DNA from: Adiantum capillus-veneris
Taxonomy: Eukaryota > Streptophyta > Polypodiopsida > Polypodiales > Pteridaceae
DNA length: 64,000 bases
Direction of reading: 5' to 3'
Assembly: GCA_014529385.2 (NCBI GenBank)
Contig: CM043971.1
Coordinates: 93,783,840 to 93,847,839 of the forward strand
Below are positions 59,490-64,000 of the stretch, one piece after another. The notes under the pieces were generated by a model that was given only the letters and a program-made list of their open reading frames with translations, did not search any database and was not told where the DNA came from. The position numbers and the translations under genes were made by a program. The stretch's first letter is position 1, and each line of letters starts with the position of its first letter.

Positions 59490-60530
59490 ATGGAGCTGCC
59501 AGAGGATGTAGTGGCTCGGATCTTGAGCAAGCTACACCCCTTTGAGGCGGTGAAGGCGAAGCTGGTTTGCAGGACCTGGAGGCGACTTATTTCAACTCTG
59601 CGCGTGCCCCCCTTGACCTTGGGAATTGCCGTTGAGTGGCATTTGTCCTCTCGGGCTCTGTTGTACGCAGACCTCTCTTGGTCTCGCTGGGTACGCTTGC
59701 CTCTTCTCGACGAACCTGCATCCGTGCTCGCCATCGCCAGCCCCTTTCTCTGCCTCTCCACCACCTCATCTTCAAGGCCCCGTGTCACGCAGCTCCATTT
59801 GTTGAACCCCCTCTCGCGTGAGCAGGTGTCCCTTCCCCCTTACCTTTCTGGAGACAGCCACTTTCTCGTTGGGCTCTGTACAGCCCCTTCTATCAGCGGG
59901 TTCAAAGTTGTCGCCGCAGGGACGAAAGCCTTAGCTAATCGAATATGTCTCAAAGAGAGTTTCAACCTGTCAGATGCGGATCTCGATCTTCCCGTTCAAA
60001 TCTTTGATTCTGTGGGGAATTCATGGAGAATGGCAGGCACAGTGCGTGGTGTCGCAGCCGACTATGATTGCCCGGTATGTGTGGGAACTCAAATCTTCTG
60101 GCTTTCAAAAAGAAGATTGAGGAGACATGTGCTTGCTTTCAATGCAATGGATGAGACCTGGAGTATCTTGGGTCAGTCATGGCCGGAGGATCTTTGCCCT
60201 TTTGCCTTATGGGCATGGGATGGGCACCTGTGCATGGCTGGAGGGCTCTTTAACGCTTTGACTGTATGGGAGCTTGCCACCAACAAATCCGATTGGCTCA
60301 GGCGCATCCACGTAACATCAGGTGTAGTCCATCCTGGTACTTTCCGTGGTGTGGGTATGATGCATGTTGCAGGCCATGGCCATTTGCTATGCATCATGTC
60401 GCCATGGTCGAGAAAAGGATTCGTTTTTGACCTTCACTCACATAGCATTTCATGGCTTCCTCTTTGTCCAGTTGGGTTTTACATTTGGGGAAATGTGCAT
60501 CCCTACATACCAGGTTTTTCACACCTATGA
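59490..60530 (+). CDS. F-box/kelch-type protein, 346 aa
   Basis: Single-exon frame, uninterrupted. Residues 1-40 are an F-box: E-L-P-E-D-V-V-A-R-I-L-S-K-L, then V-C-R-T-W-R-R-L-I. F-box proteins dock on Skp1 in SCF ubiquitin ligases and choose targets for breakdown. The remaining 300 residues have kelch/F-box-associated features: L-L-N-P-L-S-R-E-Q near 110, V-Q-I-F-D-S-V-G-N-S-W-R-M-A-G and A-F-N-A-M-D-E-T-W-S-I-L as repeat blades with the usual D-x-x-x-x-x-W pattern. Size fits plant F-box/kelch proteins. The ATG is the first of the frame after an upstream stop. A Mutator-like MITE lies just upstream, possibly in the promoter. The substrate is unknown. Confidence 0.9.
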   Translation: MELPEDVVARILSKLHPFEAVKAKLVCRTWRRLISTLRVPPLTLGIAVEWHLSSRALLYADLSWSRWVRLPLLDEPASVLAIASPFLCLSTTSSSRPRVTQLHLLNPLSREQVSLPPYLSGDSHFLVGLCTAPSISGFKVVAAGTKALANRICLKESFNLSDADLDLPVQIFDSVGNSWRMAGTVRGVAADYDCPVCVGTQIFWLSKRRLRRHVLAFNAMDETWSILGQSWPEDLCPFALWAWDGHLCMAGGLFNALTVWELATNKSDWLRRIHVTSGVVHPGTFRGVGMMHVAGHGHLLCIMSPWSRKGFVFDLHSHSISWLPLCPVGFYIWGNVHPYIPGFSHL

Positions 60531-61317
60531 TCAGAATATGATAGACTGTGTAAGGTTTTCATGCATGTTGATGCCCATCCATGTCTGAGGCTTGCTATGC
60601 AATATTGATTTGTGCATTATGAGCTTTGGCACTTGTTCAGGATGTTGCATAGAGAACGCACCTTCACTATCTTGCTTTGCTTCTGACTTGCGAAATAACT
60701 TGTTCCTGTCATGTATCTTTCAGTGGTCAAATTTCTGTAAGAGTTAATGCATTCCACACTCTGCAACAATTGCGCTTTTGACGCACAAGTTCATGTGTGG
60801 CATAGCAAATTGTTTTATTAAGTTTTGCAAGTTTTGATCGTCTCTCTTTCAACATATCTTGTGTTGTGATTGATCCTCTGGGAGTGGTAAAAAATGTCAG
60901 CCCTCTCAGGGAGTGGAAGCCTAGAGGAAAATGCAAAATTAAGCATCGGGCATGAGTGAGGTTGAGCCAGAAACCCTGGGCACCAAGTGGATTGTATTCT
61001 AGCCCTTATTCAAGCCCAAAACCTTCAAACCGAATCGGATAGTTATCATAATCGTGTGGGAGGTAGTCTTGCTGACCTCATGAGATAGAATTGGCACCAA
61101 TTGAATGGAAATAATCCAGTCTCCAATTGCTTCTTTCCCTAATGCAATCCCATGTTGTCAATTTCCACGAAGGAAGAAGAGGCCAAGAAAGTAAGAAAGA
61201 GGTCTATCACCTCCATGAATGATGAAGTTGTCAGTTCATTAAATTTATGTACCGAAACTGTGATTAGTTAAAGAGTTTAATCTACATGTATTGTTCAGTT
61301 TGCGAAATTAACCTAAC

Positions 61318-61359
<42 letters not shown>

Positions 61360-61900
61360 CTCCGAAAGGAATTGTACTTATTGGTTTTCCCTATGAGTAA
61401 AACTTATAATCAATACACGTTTGCTTGTTGAAAACTCCAAAATTTGCTATGATCATAGTTGAAAATGTGTAGAATGAATCACATAATAGCTGTCTTTTTG
61501 TATACATAACTAAGACATGTCCCTTGCTTTGTGGTGTAAAGGTGTGGAAGAGGAGGCAGTGGAAGTATCTATAACCCTTATTAATACCAGGTTGGCCCCA
61601 TAAACAATCAAGAATGATTTCTCTATGCATCTTTGAATGTAGCATCAGTCTTCTAGGACTCATAGGTCATGAATGCATTGCTTTGCCCATTTGTCCCTTC
61701 TTTTGTTGACCCTTCAACACATTTTGGACAAGATCGACTCATTTTAATGTTGTTTGGTCTCATCAAAACTTTTCGGAATTTAGAATGGATTCCCTAGGTC
61801 TCTTCAAAGGTAGCAACATTCTTTTGACACTAGTAGGTCATTTATGCACCTTACAATGGCCAACTCTAGTGAGAGAAACTTAGCTCAAGGAGACCAAAAA
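60531..61900. other. No gene recognised; one GA tract
   Basis: GA tract at 61,324-61,358. The rest shows no supported feature, although the first few hundred bases probably include the 3' UTR of the F-box gene. Confidence 0.5.
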
Positions 61901-62960
61901 TAAAAGCGTCTTTTCTTGCCCTTGGAGTCGTTTTGGTCCTTGACTATAAGTTTATACAAGGGAGGGTGTACTTGGTGGCTTTACATAGTTGAGGATTCAC
62001 TTCAAGCACTTGTCACCATGTCGGTCTTGAAGGAGAACTACTCGAAGTATATCCCCATTAGCATCATGATGGACCTCAAATGGCTTAAAGAGGTCTTGAT
62101 GAGATGTGAGTTTCTCTTTAAGGTTAGTCAAAGCTTGTCTCTCTCTAGGAGTCGATTGATACTTCATGCAAAATTCATGGAGTGGACCTACTCTAGAAGA
62201 AAACTTCCCGATAATAGGACCACATTCCATAAATTTTCTTAGTTGATTTAGTTTCCTTGGTCAAGGCCTAGTACCTCGTGATTTTGAGGATTCATATGAT
62301 ACCATCCCTTGAGATAATATGTCCTAAATATTGAATGTCTTCTAAGGAGAATTCACTCTTCTTATAGTTAATATATGGTTATTATCTTGCAATGATTGAA
62401 AGAGTAACTTGAGATTCTATTTTTGCTCTTCTAGGTGCTTGGAGTAGAATATTATATCATCAAACAATAGTCTCCTAGAAGCCCTATGCTTGCAAAAAAT
62501 GTGGCAAATACATTTGGTAGCCCAAAGAGCATGACCAAATATACATACAAGCCAAATGTAGTACAAAAGATGATCTTGCGAATGTCCTTTGGTATGATGC
62601 ATATATGATGAGAGCCAATTTTATAGACTAAACTTGATAGATCCTTGTAGCTTATCAAACAGATCTTTTATCCTTGGTACCAAAAAATTGTTTGTTATTG
62701 TTACCTTATTCAGTGCATGATAGTCCATACATATACAATATGCACTGCTCTTCTTTTACACAAAAGAACATGTGAGAAAAAGGGAGAAGCTGTAGGTCTA
62801 ACCATACTCTTTTCCATAAGCTCAATACCATAGACATAATCTTCTCTTGCTGAGTAGGTGAGACTCAATAAGAAGGTTTATGGGAGGAGACTTCCAGGTA
62901 GGAGGTATATCATTTTGTCATCACCCCCTCTTTTAGGACAAAATTCTCTTGAGATAGCAT
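61901..62960 (-). pseudogene. Ty3/gypsy RT and RNase H remnant
   Basis: Minus strand: I-Y-L-L-P-G-S-L-L-P (RT linker, like the first element), K-I-G-S-H-H-I-C-I-I-P-K-D-I-R-K, F-G-L-Y-V-Y-L-V-M-L-F-G-L-P-N-V-F-A-T-F (RT palm), then Q-S-T-P-R-E-R-Q-A-L and F-E-V-H-H-D-A-N-G-D (RNase H start). The Y-x-D-D box is lost. Same family as the element at 0.9-2.9 kb by the linker text. Confidence 0.85.
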
Positions 62961-63360
62961 CTATGAACAAGTCAGCATTCTCACCAAGAAAACGATTAAA
63001 ATTTGAATCCTCTTTAGATGGGTTATTGCCATTAGTAGAGAGAGAGTCATCAATAGATGAGTATTTGACAAAAAAGAATATAAGAAAAACAAAGTTCTTC
63101 GTGAGCATCAAAAATAGTGTGTTCTCTCTCGTTGACTTGGGCATTCATCTCTCTAGTTCTATGTTGAAATTACACAATTTTATCTAGAAACTCTACTGAA
63201 GTTGTATGAGAGGACAAGGGAATTAGTACATGCCCATCTCCACCTAACCACCTTCTCTCATAGATAGCCCTTGGCCCTATCTTTAGAATCCCTTGAACCC
63301 ACATGCCTAGCCGACCCCAAGAGCCATGCCCCCCCTTGGTCCTACCCCTGTCCTGGCATT

Positions 63361-63380
63361 ACTCCCCCCTTGAAGAAGAG
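63361..63380 (-). promoter_or_regulatory. Retroelement polypurine tract (minus)
   Basis: The minus strand reads CTCTTCTTCAAGGGGGGAGT followed by AATGCC, matching the tract at 37,261-37,280. The flanking sequence to 64,000 has no recognisable gene. Confidence 0.55.
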
Positions 63381-64000
63381 CTTTTGTCCTCAAAAACATC
63401 GATGAAGCATTTCTTCGTAAGAGCAGATTCAATGTTTTTGTAATCGAAACCTACATCAAGTCAATTGATCCTCTTGAATAAATACCAACTTATGTACTCA
63501 AAGATGAAATTATATGCTCGTATCAAAAATTGAATTGTAAATTGCCATCAAATATCCTCATAAGAGTCTATACCTTTGGACAAAAGGAACCTCTGTACGT
63601 AGGTGTTAGACTAAAGTGAAAGACTCTAACTAAGAAAAACTTATTGCTCCCACTTCTCAAGTAAAAGTAGAGCCCACGTTAAGCGAGATGTCTTACTGCA
63701 CAAAACTTATTGCTCTTATTTCTCAAGAAATCCTTTTGAAAACTGGAATGCTTACCTACTAATGCAAATTATTCATAGCATCTGGACTTGCCTATGACAC
63801 ACAAAAAGTTCGGCACCTTGTGTTTAAGCCCACATGTACATTTACTCTCCAGATGCCGAGTAAATCCCAAAATTGGTGTTGTTCTCTTGAAAGAAAAAGA
63901 GCCTCTTGTGGAGTGCCTCTACTAAACTGAATGGAATTTGTATAAATTATTAACTCCAAAATCTAAAAGAGGCTACAATTTGCCCAATCATGGCCACACA

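Overview
This window looks like nuclear DNA from a land plant with a large, repeat-rich genome. The evidence is an F-box/kelch-type gene of plant style, exons of a plant phosphoglucan phosphatase (SEX4-like), chromodomain and Tat-lineage Ty3/gypsy retrotransposons with a plant-type initiator-Met primer site, several LINEs, and dozens of long (GA/CT)n tracts. A fern or another large-genome non-seed plant is my guess, but the sequence alone does not prove it. Most of the window is decayed mobile DNA. The only clearly intact host-type gene is the F-box gene at 59.5-60.5 kb.

Layout. 1-8.2 kb: nested Ty3/gypsy pieces (gag, protease, RT, integrase), two long LTRs in inverted orientation, a hAT-like MITE inside one LTR, and a LINE RT fragment. 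8.2-11 kb: a second, related MITE with a perfect 8-bp target duplication, then a 71-unit TA tract. 11.2-13.2 kb: SEX4-like exons. 13.2-15 kb: a 5'-truncated LINE. 15.2-19.2 kb: a second, degenerate copy of the SEX4 region, split by a chromovirus. 19-40 kb: mostly unrecognised AT-rich DNA with tandem and inverted duplications, one LINE (26-28.5 kb), a SINE-like sequence and a few orphan ORFs. 40.5-42.2 kb: a decayed relative of the big element described next. 42.9-46.2 kb: a Tat-type retrotransposon with two RNase H domains. 58-64 kb: SINE-like sequences, a Mutator-like MITE, the F-box gene and a decayed gypsy element.

Main discovery: 46,195-57,979 is bounded by 33-bp terminal inverted repeats (31 of 33 positions match) and appears to be an 11.8-kb DNA transposon-like element with five spliced genes. 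They are: (A) a protein of unknown function, (B) an acidic protein with a SUMO-interaction-like motif and an FCP1-like phosphatase domain, (C) an H3/CENH3-like histone whose reading frame continues into a Ulp1-like cysteine protease, (D) a protein of unknown function of about 600 residues, and (E) a protein of about 853 residues on the layout of a DDE transposase. Splice phases reconstruct consistently for all five. Gene B is uninterrupted; the other four carry one or two lesions each (three in-frame TAG stops, one 1-nt insertion, one 1-nt deletion). The C/D divergent intergenic region contains four related palindromes of about 60 bp. A partial relative with the same terminal repeat and the same gene A, with its intron in the same place, lies at 40,490-42,210, so this is a family and not a one-off.

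How the genes may work together is inference. A DDE-like protein would mobilise the element. A centromere-histone-like protein joined to a SUMO-protease-like domain, alongside a SIM-bearing phosphatase-like protein, suggests interaction with host chromatin or SUMO pathways. I recognise no described transposon with this gene set.
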